In this document: piece by piece, positions 6,124 to 15,806 of the stretch
Numbering within the stretch: position 1 is the first letter of the stretch
Layout: each line of letters begins with the position of its first letter
Assembly (NCBI RefSeq): GCF_013385425.1
Contig: NZ_JACAQA010000014.1
Location: 1 to 61,156, forward strand
Length of the DNA stretch: 61,156 bases
Direction: 5' to 3'
DNA from: Pseudomonas gingeri
GTDB lineage: Bacteria; Pseudomonadota; Gammaproteobacteria; Pseudomonadales; Pseudomonadaceae
The notes under the pieces: generated by a model
Databases searched by the model: none
Told to the model about the DNA's origin: nothing
The model's input: only the letters and a program-made list of their open reading frames with translations
Position numbers and translations under genes: made by a program

Positions 6124-7770
6124 CTATTCCAGTAACAGGTGACGGGCAAGCCCTTCGACGTAATCTTCGTCCTGGCCATTCGGATGAGCTTCGAACGCCA
6201 GGTGCAGGTATTCATGGGTCAGGTCGAGGCGGTCCTGTTGGGTCAGTACGCCGCGCACATAGATGCGCTGGCGTTCGCGGTCGACATAAGGCCGGCCGTA
6301 AGACACCCGGCAGACCGCAAACTGGCTCAATTCGTTATAGCCGACTTCCTGATCCAGGCGCTGACGCCACACGCGACGCTGTTTGAGCAACCATTCCTGC
6401 GCTGCCGGCAAGGGCTCGCACGAAGCCACCGGGTTGTCCCAACGGCTCAGGCTCGCGCGCGGGTAAGCGTGCTGGAGAATCTGGTCGTAACGCTCGCCGC
6501 CGTTGGCCTGTTCCACCGCCTGTTGCCAGGACAGCTTGTCCGGGCCGGATTGGTCGGAGTGGTAGGTCACCGGACTGCCCGCCAACACCAGATCACTGGT
6601 CCAGGCCGCGATACCCCGAGCTTCGGCAGTGGCAGGACGTGGAGCAACACGCTGACGGCCGCTGCTGTCGTCAATGCTCAGGCAGTCGCCGCTACGGCCA
6701 GCGTTCTGCAACAGGTAGGTGCGAATCGCCACGGCCAGGGCCTTGGCGGCTTCGACGGGTTCGGTCTTGGCTTCGCGTTGCAGGACGCGGGCGACGTATT
6801 CCTCGCGATCCAGCCGGGCCACAAGTTGCGGTTGACCGGCGTTCTGCAACAGGAAGAGTTCGCCCGCGCTTTCGATCTCCAACTGGTTGCCGTTGGCAAA
6901 ATCGACCCGATAGTGACCTTGCAAAGCTCCATTGGGAGCGGCTTGGCCGTCGGCGCGGGTGACACCCTTGAGTGGATAGCGAGAGAACAAATCGACCTGC
7001 ACGCAACGCCCCGCATCTTCCGCCGACGGCGATGGCAGGAAGCTGCCTAGCACATCCGAGTAGTGCCGCAGCACCATCTGGCTGGTGCCACGACCACCCA
7101 CCCAAAGCGGCGTGCCGTCTTCCAGCCAACCAGCAAAACCGCCCTGCCGTGACTGCGAATCCTGATCGCCGAGCCAGCTCCAGGTCTTGACCCGCACACG
7201 CCCGCCCAGCAGCCCCACCGCCTGGCCGTCAGCAGCATTGAGCACCACGTCCAGCAGCAGTTTGCGCGCAGTCCCCTGAGCCGGCAGCGTGCGTAACGCT
7301 TCCAGCAGTTGCACCACGGGCACTCGGGTTTGCGGTTGCAGTTGGTTGAAACTCAGTAGCCAACTAGGCGCCTGACGTGCCTGCCAGTAGCCGCGCCATT
7401 GGCCGTCATCGATCTTCAAACGCTTGGGATCAAAGTACAAACCACAGGAGCGGACCAACGCAGCATCCCGGGCAATGCTGCCGCCCGGGGTGCAGCAATA
7501 GACTTCCTCGTGATCCTGACCATGGCAATCGTAGGCCGGCTCCTGCTGGTTGGTGTCCACCAGCCAGGCGTAGACGAAGAGTTTCCACAGGCTTCCCAGC
7601 GGCGTTTGCAGATCCGCCGGCAACGGCTCGCGGTTGAGCACCTGGGTGGTGTTCAACTGCACCAGCTCATAACCGTCGGCGGTTTTCCAGGCCAGGCGCA
7701 AGGGCGCTTCCTCTGCCGTCGCCAGCAGAGGAACGATGCACAACAGTAGCCAGGCCAGTGGGCGGGTCAT
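6124..7770 (-). CDS. magE: MagE-like DUF2300 (YfaQ family) protein
   Basis: Start chosen at ATG 7770, two bases after the macroglobulin stop, because it gives a clean signal peptide (MTRPLAWLLLCIVPLLATA). The 548-residue protein is the YfaQ/DUF2300 type: a central part with a SpoIID-like stretch (YVARVLQREAKTEPVEAAKALAVAIRTYLL) and a C-terminal metalloprotease-like HEYLH near the end (DLTHEYLHLAFEAH). HEYLH resembles an HExxH zinc motif, so peptidase activity is possible but unproven. It probably acts in the periplasm with the macroglobulin homologue. Symbol by operon position. Confidence 0.8.
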   Translation of the reverse strand: MTRPLAWLLLCIVPLLATAEEAPLRLAWKTADGYELVQLNTTQVLNREPLPADLQTPLGSLWKLFVYAWLVDTNQQEPAYDCHGQDHEEVYCCTPGGSIARDAALVRSCGLYFDPKRLKIDDGQWRGYWQARQAPSWLLSFNQLQPQTRVPVVQLLEALRTLPAQGTARKLLLDVVLNAADGQAVGLLGGRVRVKTWSWLGDQDSQSRQGGFAGWLEDGTPLWVGGRGTSQMVLRHYSDVLGSFLPSPSAEDAGRCVQVDLFSRYPLKGVTRADGQAAPNGALQGHYRVDFANGNQLEIESAGELFLLQNAGQPQLVARLDREEYVARVLQREAKTEPVEAAKALAVAIRTYLLQNAGRSGDCLSIDDSSGRQRVAPRPATAEARGIAAWTSDLVLAGSPVTYHSDQSGPDKLSWQQAVEQANGGERYDQILQHAYPRASLSRWDNPVASCEPLPAAQEWLLKQRRVWRQRLDQEVGYNELSQFAVCRVSYGRPYVDRERQRIYVRGVLTQQDRLDLTHEYLHLAFEAHPNGQDEDYVEGLARHLLLE

Positions 7771-7771
7771 G

Positions 7772-10700
7772 TCATTCGACCGTGATCTGCCCAAGGGCCG
7801 GCTTCTGTTCCTGGGCCTGATGCTCTGGCGCATAGATCTGGCTGAAACGCGCTGGCGGCAGCTTGAACTGGCCCTTCTGCGAGAAGCGGATCAGGTGGCG
7901 CAGACGTACTTCACCATTGAGGCTGTTGACCGGCACGCCATAGGCCATCTGCCCAGGTTCGAAGTGCGCCTTCTCCAACGGCGTGGCTTCGGCACCGGCC
8001 AACCCAGCGAGGTTGACACCCCAGGTGGTGCGCTCAACGTCCGCACCTGGCGGCAACGGCACTTCCAGCATGCCGTAGCGCAGCGGTTTGGGGCTCTTGG
8101 TGGTGAGGATCACTTCGTCCAGATAGAGACTGTCACTGGACAACGGTTTGTCGCCCACGGCCTTGAGGCTGAAGGTGTAGGCGTCGTCGCCCGGCACCAG
8201 TTCCAGCAGGCGGCGCTTGATCTGCACCGGCAGATCGTCCGGGACTTTCTGCTGGCTGAGGTAGCTCAGTTTGGCCCGCAATGGACGCTCCTGTGCACCG
8301 CTCACGGTCAGCACGCTCGGGATACCCGCGCCCTGCCATTGCCAGTAGTTTTCACCGGTCCCGCCCTGCCGCGCTTGCCAACCTTCGCCCGGGGTCAGGG
8401 TGAGCGTTTTCGGAGTCTGCTCGACGCTGCGTTGCAGCCAGGTCAGAGCCAGGGCGCGTTCCAGGGTCGATTGCTGCGGCAACAGGCGCTGCAACAGGTC
8501 CTGGGCCAGATCGGCGTTGAACGGTTTGATCGACAGGTTCAAGGCGCTGGCGAACGGTTGCGAGCTGGCACCGAGGCGCTGTTCCGCCGCGGGCAGTTGC
8601 TTGCTGAACGCGTCCGGCAAGGCGACTTTGCTCTGGCGGGCCAAGGCGGCGGTCAGCACCCGCGCACTGGCCAGGCCCAGGGCCGAATCCGGTGCGCTCA
8701 TGATCAGGCTGTCCTGGCCATCGTCCATCAGGTTGGCGTCGGCGCCCTCGCCGGCTTTCGCCAGTTCGTCCATCAGGCCGCTCAGCAGGGTGTTCACCGG
8801 CAACTGCATGTCCTTGGCGAACGACAGCACCAGCGCCCGTTGCAGCAACGGCGTGACCGAAGCCTGTTTGCCGTATACATCCAGCACCCGCTGCCAGTGA
8901 TCCGGCGGCAGGCTGATGCCCAGCGCCTTGCTGGCATGCCAGTCGGCGTAATAGGCGTAACCGGTCAGGAAAGCATCCGGTGTGACATCTTCACCCCACC
9001 AGGTAAACCAGGCATCCGGCCCGGCCATCGAGACCAGGCGCAGGCGGCTGTTCTGCATGATCAGACGCAGACGATCGCGGACCTGGGCGTTGGCCGACAG
9101 CGCCGGGTAGGCGATGCTCAACGGCAGCAGTTGGCTGGCGGTCTGTTCAACGCCGCCGTAGGGGTAGCTGAGCAGATCGTCGAGGTTGGCACGGAACAGC
9201 GCTTGCGGGCTGTCGTCGAGGCGCAGGCGAATATCGCTGGCATCTGCCGGCAGGCTCAGCGGGGTGTCGCCGCTGGCTACGCTGAGGCTCTGGCTTTGTG
9301 TCACTTGCCAGCCGTCACCCACTGCACTCAAGCGCACCGCCAGGGCGTCCTGGGGTTTGCCGTCCTGTTGCAGCTCGGCGCTCCAGTCGCCACTGCTCAG
9401 CGGGGTCGCCGGCAGCGGGATGTAGTTGATGCCTTTGTTCAAGGACAACGGCAGGCGCTGTTCCTGGCCGGCGTAGCGAATCACCAGTTCGGTCTTGACC
9501 GGTTTGTCGGCCTGGCTGAAAGCGAACAGGCCAAGCTTCGGCTGGTCGCCGCTGCGGAAGTGGGTCGGGCCGCTCCATTTCAGGTACAGCGGTTTGTCGG
9601 AACGGATGAACTGGTTCTTCTGCCCCACTTGCCCGGCATCGGCGATGGCCCGGGCGGTGATGCGCCAGCGGGTCAGGGAATCCGGCATGCGGAAGGTGAA
9701 GCGCACCTTGCCGTTGGCGTCGGTCACCAGCTCCGGCTGCCAGGCGGCGGTGTCGACGTCTTCACGACGCGGCCGCTCCAGCACTTTCACACCACGCTCG
9801 CTACGGTTGGCCTTGCCCGGCGCGCCTGGGCTGCCCGGCAATGCCACGTCGTAGCTGATAAACGACAGGCTGGCGCTGGTGCGCACGTTGTTGCGCCGTG
9901 GGTGATAGAAGAACTGGTCGATGCTCGGCGCCACTTCCGGTTGCAGCGCGTAGATCATTTCATCCACCACGCTGACGGTCAGGTGCGCCGGAATCGGCTT
10001 GCCGGCGAACTGGGTGGTCAGGTCCACCGAGACAGTGTCGCCCGGCTGGTAGCTGTCCTTGTCAGTGGCGATGGCCACATCGATCTGCGGCGTGGTGACC
10101 TTGAGGCCCGCGTTCTGGAAGCTGTATTCGCCGCCCTTGGTGTAGAGCACCGAGAAGGTCAGGTTGGGGGCGTAGTTGTCCTTCACCGGAATCCGCGCAC
10201 GGTATTGGGTGTCGCTGATTTTTTCCAGGCGCAACCAGTCGCCGCCCTTGGACAGCAACGCGGTGGCCTCGACCTTGTCGCGTTCCAGAGACAGCAGCGC
10301 GTCGGTGACGGGCTCCGGGAAGGTGATCAGCGCCAGGGCTTCGTCGCCGGTCTGGTACTCGGGTTTGTCGAGAAGGATTTCCACAGTGCCGGGCACGGCT
10401 TTCACGCCATCGCCGGTCACCGAATGGCCGGTGGCGCCGAGGATGCGTTCGTGGTCGTCCTTGAGCGACAGGTTGTAGGTGCCAGGACGGTCGAAGGTAA
10501 CGCTGAAGCCTTTGTCATTGGCAGCCAGTTTGCCGCCACCGGTGGACTGGTCTTCCAGACGGACCCAGCTATAGGTGCTCGGCGTGCCGGCGTTGGGCTG
10601 GGCGACGGTGGATTCGCTGACATAGCCGAACGCAACCTTCTCGCCGGTCGCGCTGAAACGCTGTGGCGCCGACAGGCGATAGCGGGCCGCGCCACGCTCG

Positions 10701-12343
10701 ATGAGGATTTCCTTGGTGGTCTTGACCCGATACGCCGCGCCATCGCTGGCGAACACGGTGAGCATGTAGCGGCTCGGTTTTTCCGCCGCCGGCAGGTCAA
10801 GCACGGCCTGGCCCTTGTCGTCGGTGGTCAGCTCGGCGCTGGTCAGTTCCACCGGGAATTGCCCGAGGTATTGCAGCTCGTTGTCGACCATGGACAGTTG
10901 CTGGGCACGCAGGCTCAGTTGCACACGGGCATCGGCCACTGGCTTGCCGTCCGGGTAGAGCAGCAGCAATTTGCCCTTGATCGGCTCGCCAGTGCGGAAG
11001 TCCTGCTTGGCCAGGTCCATGGAGATTTCAAAGTGCGGCTTGATGTACTCGGCGACGCGGAAGGCGCTGCTGTAGGTCTGGTCGCGGTAGTTGAAACGCA
11101 ACTCGTAACCGCCGGCCACGGCGTTGTCCGGCAGTTGGAAGCGGCCTTGGGTACCGGACTTGGCGTCCAGGTTCAGGTCCAACGTCTGCAAGGTGGTGCC
11201 GGTCGCATCCAGCACGCTGACGCGCACCGGGGCGGTGGTCGGGTTGACAGAGTCGCGGGCGTTCTTGAATTCGCGACCGACGATCTTCATCGATACCCAA
11301 TCCCCCGGCCGGTACAGCGGCCGGTCGGTGAAGGCGTAGAGCTTGGTGTCGTAGATTTCGCTGTCGTAGTAGAAGTTCTCGGAGACGAACACACCGCCCT
11401 CGTCGTCCTCGCCGATCATGAACGAGCGTTCCGGGCTGACGTGCTTGAGGCGCAGCAGGCCATCAGCATCGGTCTCGCCACTGCTCATCACGCCCAGGCC
11501 GTCGGTCCATAGCACTTTGACCTTGGGCACCGAGCTGCCTTCATGCTTGCGCGCGGCCCACACCAGCAACTCGTCGCCAGCGATCTTGCTCACGGCCACG
11601 GTGTTGGAGACGAACACCACGGTGGTCGCACGGTATTTGCCGATCAGCGCTTCCACCAGGTACAGGCCCGGCTTGAGTTTACCCAGCGGGATATAGACGT
11701 TGCCGGGTGCGACGCTGATGAACTGGCTGGAGGAACCGGCCAGGTCGACGCCCTTCGGCGGCTGGATCGGCTTGGCGTCCCACAGCGGGTAGCGGAACTG
11801 GCTGACCAGTGGCAGGCCGGGCAGCGGCGCGTATTGCGGATGGTTGTCATACGGCGTCGGCGCGGCGATGGCCTGGCCCATTTTCAGTTCCGGCACTTCC
11901 TCGGTCACTTGCTTGCGCGACTCGTAGGAGAACGCCCGCTGCATCACGCGACGGGATTTGCGGTACCAGTTATCCCACAGGTAAGCCAGGGTGTTGGACA
12001 GCCCTTCGCCCTTGAACTGGCCGTCGCTGACCACCCGGTGCAGGTTCTTCTGGCGCTTGAGGAACTCCAGCGGTTGGTCGATGCGGTACACGCGGATATC
12101 CGCGCCGCCGTAGGGCTCCATGCGGAAACGCCGGTAGTCGCGGCCCGGCGCTTCGAGACGGACCAGGGCCTGCTCGTCGCTGGCGAAGCTGCTGTCGGCC
12201 AGCAGGAAGAAACTCTCACCGGCCACCGGCGTGTAGTTGCTCGGCGGCACCGAGTCATCGGCGGCGCCGGCGACAACCGGCAGCAGCACGGCCAGGGCGA
12301 AAACCATTCGGGAAAACAGACGCTTCATGGGAGACCCGTTCAT
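7772..12343 (-). CDS. magD: Bacterial alpha-2-macroglobulin, MagD/YfaS type
   Basis: A roughly 1520-residue secreted macroglobulin homologue with macroglobulin-like beta domains, a central bait-type segment and the C-terminal helical toroid. Start taken at ATG 12343, which overlaps the stop of the previous gene (ATGA); ATG 12328 (MKRLFSRMVF) is an alternative and either gives the signal peptide ending near VVAGAA. The thioester site of classical members (CxEQ) reads PYGGVEQT here, near residue 1060, so the cysteine is missing. That is typical of the large YfaS class, which cannot bond prey covalently by a thioester. In P. aeruginosa MagD is periplasmic, anchored to the inner membrane and able to bind proteases. 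The likely role is protecting the envelope from proteases. Confidence 0.92.
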   Translation of the reverse strand: MNGSPMKRLFSRMVFALAVLLPVVAGAADDSVPPSNYTPVAGESFFLLADSSFASDEQALVRLEAPGRDYRRFRMEPYGGADIRVYRIDQPLEFLKRQKNLHRVVSDGQFKGEGLSNTLAYLWDNWYRKSRRVMQRAFSYESRKQVTEEVPELKMGQAIAAPTPYDNHPQYAPLPGLPLVSQFRYPLWDAKPIQPPKGVDLAGSSSQFISVAPGNVYIPLGKLKPGLYLVEALIGKYRATTVVFVSNTVAVSKIAGDELLVWAARKHEGSSVPKVKVLWTDGLGVMSSGETDADGLLRLKHVSPERSFMIGEDDEGGVFVSENFYYDSEIYDTKLYAFTDRPLYRPGDWVSMKIVGREFKNARDSVNPTTAPVRVSVLDATGTTLQTLDLNLDAKSGTQGRFQLPDNAVAGGYELRFNYRDQTYSSAFRVAEYIKPHFEISMDLAKQDFRTGEPIKGKLLLLYPDGKPVADARVQLSLRAQQLSMVDNELQYLGQFPVELTSAELTTDDKGQAVLDLPAAEKPSRYMLTVFASDGAAYRVKTTKEILIERGAARYRLSAPQRFSATGEKVAFGYVSESTVAQPNAGTPSTYSWVRLEDQSTGGGKLAANDKGFSVTFDRPGTYNLSLKDDHERILGATGHSVTGDGVKAVPGTVEILLDKPEYQTGDEALALITFPEPVTDALLSLERDKVEATALLSKGGDWLRLEKISDTQYRARIPVKDNYAPNLTFSVLYTKGGEYSFQNAGLKVTTPQIDVAIATDKDSYQPGDTVSVDLTTQFAGKPIPAHLTVSVVDEMIYALQPEVAPSIDQFFYHPRRNNVRTSASLSFISYDVALPGSPGAPGKANRSERGVKVLERPRREDVDTAAWQPELVTDANGKVRFTFRMPDSLTRWRITARAIADAGQVGQKNQFIRSDKPLYLKWSGPTHFRSGDQPKLGLFAFSQADKPVKTELVIRYAGQEQRLPLSLNKGINYIPLPATPLSSGDWSAELQQDGKPQDALAVRLSAVGDGWQVTQSQSLSVASGDTPLSLPADASDIRLRLDDSPQALFRANLDDLLSYPYGGVEQTASQLLPLSIAYPALSANAQVRDRLRLIMQNSRLRLVSMAGPDAWFTWWGEDVTPDAFLTGYAYYADWHASKALGISLPPDHWQRVLDVYGKQASVTPLLQRALVLSFAKDMQLPVNTLLSGLMDELAKAGEGADANLMDDGQDSLIMSAPDSALGLASARVLTAALARQSKVALPDAFSKQLPAAEQRLGASSQPFASALNLSIKPFNADLAQDLLQRLLPQQSTLERALALTWLQRSVEQTPKTLTLTPGEGWQARQGGTGENYWQWQGAGIPSVLTVSGAQERPLRAKLSYLSQQKVPDDLPVQIKRRLLELVPGDDAYTFSLKAVGDKPLSSDSLYLDEVILTTKSPKPLRYGMLEVPLPPGADVERTTWGVNLAGLAGAEATPLEKAHFEPGQMAYGVPVNSLNGEVRLRHLIRFSQKGQFKLPPARFSQIYAPEHQAQEQKPALGQITVE

Positions 12344-13002
12344 CGAGAGAGGAAGTTCAGCCGGTAGACGCCGATGAAGTTGGGGTTCGTTGCATCGGGT
12401 ATCCATCGGGTGTCCTTCCATGTCATGAGTTGCTGCACGCTGGCGGAGCGCATGCCGTTATCGGTGGGGGTGGTGGTGCCGGTGTGATAGGCGATGTTGC
12501 GGCCCATCCAGATCATCAGGTGCTGGTCGTCGCCCTGGTCGAAGAACAGCAGGTCACCGGGCCGCGCCTGGTTGAGGTCGCGGCTGACCAGTTGGCTGTT
12601 GAACTGGATCAGCTTGATCGCATTGACGTAGGGCCCGACCTTGCCGCCGCCCTGCTGCCATTGCTGGGCCAGGTTGCGCTGGCCCTCGCTCAGGACCAGT
12701 TCGGGCGGCAGGTAGCGGTTGGACAGGCCATTGGCCCGCAACCATTTGTCGTCATGGGTTTTCAGCGCTTCGTTGGCGGCGAAGCGCACCAGGCCGGCGC
12801 AGTCCTGCTGGTACCAGCGCGGGCTCGGGCCCTGGGTCAGTTGCTCCTGGGCGATGCGCACGAACCAGGCGCGGAACACCTGGGACTGCTCGACATCCAG
12901 GGGCGGTGTTTCGAGGGCGAACGCGGGCGCACTGAACGCGGTGTTCAGTAGTACCGCCAGCAAGCCCAACCTCTTGAACAGAGGAATCACATTGCACGCC
13001 AT
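12340..13002 (-). CDS. magC: MagC-like DUF1175 (YfaT family) protein
   Basis: A ~220-residue secreted protein of the DUF1175/YfaT family, with a signal peptide (VIPLFKRLGLLAVLLNTAFSAPAFA) and the typical body: RWYQQDCAGLVRFAANEAL, RPGDLLFFDQGDDQHLMIWMG, an NlpC/P60-like Cys...His arrangement. Start is uncertain: ATG 13002 or GTG 12990, the latter overlapping the upstream TGA as GTGA. Its stop overlaps the macroglobulin start. The Cys and His placement suggests a peptidase-like fold, but activity is not established. Symbol by operon position. Confidence 0.8.
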   Translation of the reverse strand: MACNVIPLFKRLGLLAVLLNTAFSAPAFALETPPLDVEQSQVFRAWFVRIAQEQLTQGPSPRWYQQDCAGLVRFAANEALKTHDDKWLRANGLSNRYLPPELVLSEGQRNLAQQWQQGGGKVGPYVNAIKLIQFNSQLVSRDLNQARPGDLLFFDQGDDQHLMIWMGRNIAYHTGTTTPTDNGMRSASVQQLMTWKDTRWIPDATNPNFIGVYRLNFLSR

Positions 13003-14711
13003 TGCAAAGGCAACCACTGCCAGTGGCCATCCGGCTCACTGCCTTCCGGCAGGGTCAGGGCATACTTACCGAAACCGGCGAGCTTTTGCAGCTTGGGAAT
13101 CAGGTGGGTCTGGGCGGCGTTGCGGAACACGGGCTCCATGTCCTGGGGCAGGCTGTCGAGGGTTTCCTGTTGCATCAGTTGCGCCAGGGAATCCGGGCCG
13201 AGGTAGACCGGCATCAGCACATCCTTGGGCAGCACGTCGGCCAGCGGCGGGAAGTGCTTGTCGAGGGTGCCGAGGGCCTTGTCCACCAGCTTGTCGTCCA
13301 GGGAGAACAGCAAGGTCGAACCGTGTCGCGCCAGGCTTACGCGGAAGAAACCCTTGCCGGTGATGGCGTCGGGGTTCTCGGCTTCCTTGGCGGCGTACTG
13401 GCCGAAGCTCGAACTGACCTGGCGCTTCCACTCATGAACGCCGTCTTTCTGTTGCTCAGCGATAGGGAACAGGCCGCCGTCGACGGCGCTTTCCTTGCTC
13501 CCGACCATGGAGCCGAAGAGTTTGCCCAGGTCGGCGTCGAGGCTGTCGTTGTCCTTGGTCAGGTTGGCCACCAGCAACGGCGTGTACAGACGCGAGTCGG
13601 CGTACCAGCAGAGACCGGCGGCGCCGCTCATATGTTCGGTGAGTTTCTTCGCGGTGGCGTCATCGGCGCCGAGCTTGACCAGCAGCGGCTGTTGCTGCTC
13701 GGCGGCCAGTGGCAGGGCGACGCAGGCGCTGGCGCCTACCGGCATGGCTTGCCAGATCGGCTTGAAGTCGAAGTCGGCGGCTTTGTCCTGCTCATCCAGG
13801 GCGAGAAAGCTGTGCCAGCCCTTGTCGTCCATATCCAGGCGCAGGCCGGCGAAGTTGGGGATAAAGCGCTGGTAACCCATGGCCAGGACGCTGGAAGCAA
13901 TCGAGATACGCTGCTTCACGACCGTTTCGCGGGGCTTGAGACCGAAGGCCTCGGGGAACAGTTTGTCGCCGTTGAGCAGCGCCGCCAGGGCCTGAGTCGA
14001 AACCTCGCCCGGCGCCACTTCGCTGTCGTCGCTGGTTTGCTCATAGAGCCTGTCCGGGTTGGACAGCACCACCAGTTTGTCGCCACGGGAGGCGAACAAC
14101 AGGGCTTTGCTGGCGTTGTAGGCCAGGCGATAGAGCGGCACGCTGTCGCCGCCGACTTTCACTTCGCCGACCTTGGTCAGTTGGGTGTCGTCCAGGGCGA
14201 CATGGGCCAGGGGCTCAAGCAGTTTGGCCAGGCCGCCGCGGTCCATCACCAGCAGGAAGTCCTTGAGCCGACCATCGGCACCGCGCCACAGGGCGATATC
14301 CGCCGGCTGGTCGAAGAGTTGCTCGATCAGGTTGTCCTGCAGCTTGAGGTCATGCTCGTAGATGATCCGCCGCAGACTGCCGATCAGGCCCAGACGGTCG
14401 CCGTGGGTTTCGTAGTAGAAAACGAAATCCTCGGTCAGGGTGTCGCGCAGGAACGGCACGCTGAGCAGGTCCTTGGGCAACTGGCTCAGCGACGCGGTTT
14501 CCAGCAGCGCGTCCGGGCGACTGACGCCGAGCTTTTCCAGGGCCAGTTCCGGCGCCGGGGCGGCCGGCTTGTGGTGGAAAAACCAGCCCAGGCCGCCCGC
14601 CACCGTACCGGCCACGCAAAGCCCGAGCACAAGGCCCAGCCAACGGCGCGAGCCGGCAGGTTGAGGGGCAGCCGGTACAGCGGCGTCCGGGGAAGCTGTG
14701 TTATCGCTCAT
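12987..14711 (-). CDS. magB: MagB-like DUF2138 (YfaA family) membrane-anchored protein
   Basis: A 574-residue DUF2138 protein with one N-terminal membrane anchor (WLGLVLGLCVAGTVAGGLGWFF, about residues 25-46) and a large periplasmic part. Start taken at ATG 14711 (MSDNTASPDAAV); ATG 14726 upstream has a fair CGGA site and is equally possible. The stop overlaps the start region of the next gene. In the P. aeruginosa complex this type of protein is thought to tether or support the macroglobulin at the inner membrane. Symbol by operon position. Confidence 0.8.
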   Translation of the reverse strand: MSDNTASPDAAVPAAPQPAGSRRWLGLVLGLCVAGTVAGGLGWFFHHKPAAPAPELALEKLGVSRPDALLETASLSQLPKDLLSVPFLRDTLTEDFVFYYETHGDRLGLIGSLRRIIYEHDLKLQDNLIEQLFDQPADIALWRGADGRLKDFLLVMDRGGLAKLLEPLAHVALDDTQLTKVGEVKVGGDSVPLYRLAYNASKALLFASRGDKLVVLSNPDRLYEQTSDDSEVAPGEVSTQALAALLNGDKLFPEAFGLKPRETVVKQRISIASSVLAMGYQRFIPNFAGLRLDMDDKGWHSFLALDEQDKAADFDFKPIWQAMPVGASACVALPLAAEQQQPLLVKLGADDATAKKLTEHMSGAAGLCWYADSRLYTPLLVANLTKDNDSLDADLGKLFGSMVGSKESAVDGGLFPIAEQQKDGVHEWKRQVSSSFGQYAAKEAENPDAITGKGFFRVSLARHGSTLLFSLDDKLVDKALGTLDKHFPPLADVLPKDVLMPVYLGPDSLAQLMQQETLDSLPQDMEPVFRNAAQTHLIPKLQKLAGFGKYALTLPEGSEPDGHWQWLPLQWRAM

Positions 14712-14746
14712 GTTCGCAAAGCCCATTCATCCGTGGAGCGGGATGT

Positions 14747-15538
14747 TCAATAGTTGAAGGTCTTGACCAGCAGCAGGTCGCCGATGGCTCGCAGGGGCAC
14801 GGTGAAGCTCTCGCGCTTTTCATCGACGGTGTTTTCGTTGAGCACCAGGTTGATCTGCGAGGTGATGACCTCGTTCTGATTGGCGCGCTCGGTAAAGTTA
14901 TAGCCGTCGCTGGCGCTGTAGTTGCCCCAGTAGTTCACATAAATCAGGTAGGTGCCGTGCAGCGGCGCGGTCATGGTGAACATTTCCGGGCCCGGGCCGT
15001 CGACGCCGTCCGGGTCGAGGCCGCCGCCGTTGGTCAACGCGGGATGCGCGTAGAAGGCGTGCTGGCCGTCGGGGGTGATGATATGGAGGTCGAGTTCGGC
15101 CTTGGGGTCGTCCCAGCCGAGGACCACGCGGATACGCGCCGGGGTGATCTGCTTGTTGGCTTCGTAGAACTGCACGCGCTTGAGGGATTTGCCCGTGGAG
15201 CTGCGGACTTCGACGCTGTTTGAGCCGGCACCGAAGGCATAGGGGCGCACGAAGCGGCCGGCGTCGTCGGTGTAGAGATTCAGGGGGTTGCCGTTGACCG
15301 ACAGGATATGGGGCTCACGCGGGCCGGAGGGCGGATTGATCCGGCCTTCGATGGGTGTGCGGCTGCGCTGGATGCCACGGTCGATGGGCGGAGTGGGATA
15401 GGCCACTTGCGGCGCATCTTTGCGGTCGAGGAGACCTGCGTAACGCCAGCCGCCGGTCGGCTCCTGAAGCTCGGCCGAGGGCTCGGCCCAGGCGGTCGTG
15501 GCCCAGAGGGCAATCAGGATGGGAAAAAACCGGCGCAT
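14747..15538 (-). CDS. magA: MagA-like DUF2135 (YfaP family) secreted protein, first gene of mag operon
   Basis: Start set at ATG 15538 because AAGGAGG lies six bases upstream; an in-frame ATG at 15556 would place that ribosome site inside the gene. The 263-residue protein has a signal peptide (MRRFFPILIALWATTAWA) and the DUF2135 domain (RIRVVLGWDDPKAELDLHIITPDGQHAFY ... GTYLIYVNYWG). It heads the operon magABCDEF. The ribosome site sits in CAAGGAGG, which resembles an RsmA/CsrA target (CANGGA); the P. aeruginosa mag operon is reported to be under Gac/Rsm control, so the same may hold here. Confidence 0.82.
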   Translation of the reverse strand: MRRFFPILIALWATTAWAEPSAELQEPTGGWRYAGLLDRKDAPQVAYPTPPIDRGIQRSRTPIEGRINPPSGPREPHILSVNGNPLNLYTDDAGRFVRPYAFGAGSNSVEVRSSTGKSLKRVQFYEANKQITPARIRVVLGWDDPKAELDLHIITPDGQHAFYAHPALTNGGGLDPDGVDGPGPEMFTMTAPLHGTYLIYVNYWGNYSASDGYNFTERANQNEVITSQINLVLNENTVDEKRESFTVPLRAIGDLLLVKTFNY

Positions 15539-15806
15539 CAACAGCCTCCTTGCCATGCTTTATAAAACCCTGCGCGGAATCCACAGCGCACCCCCGACAC
15601 GGTATCGGTCAGAGAAGACCTGTCGATGACAGGTAGGGGAAGCCGCAGAGGTTAGCGATTCGAAGGTTGTTAGACAATGGAGACAAAGCGGTATTTGTGA
15701 GGTGGCTCATCAAATGAACCTGGATCGTCGTTCTGGAGCCGAAAAGAGCCGAAAAACAAGGCAAAAGGCCACCACTCAGGCAAGTGGACTCAGGCGCCGA
15801 ACGACT

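Noticed and set aside
7736..11512. Very long open frame opposite magD (1258 codons), and similar long frames opposite magB, dxs, ribE/ribD, mscS and uvrA
   Set aside because: These are mirror frames created by high GC at third positions; their translations are low-complexity Gln/Arg/Gly-rich and have no start signals, while the opposite strand encodes well-known families.
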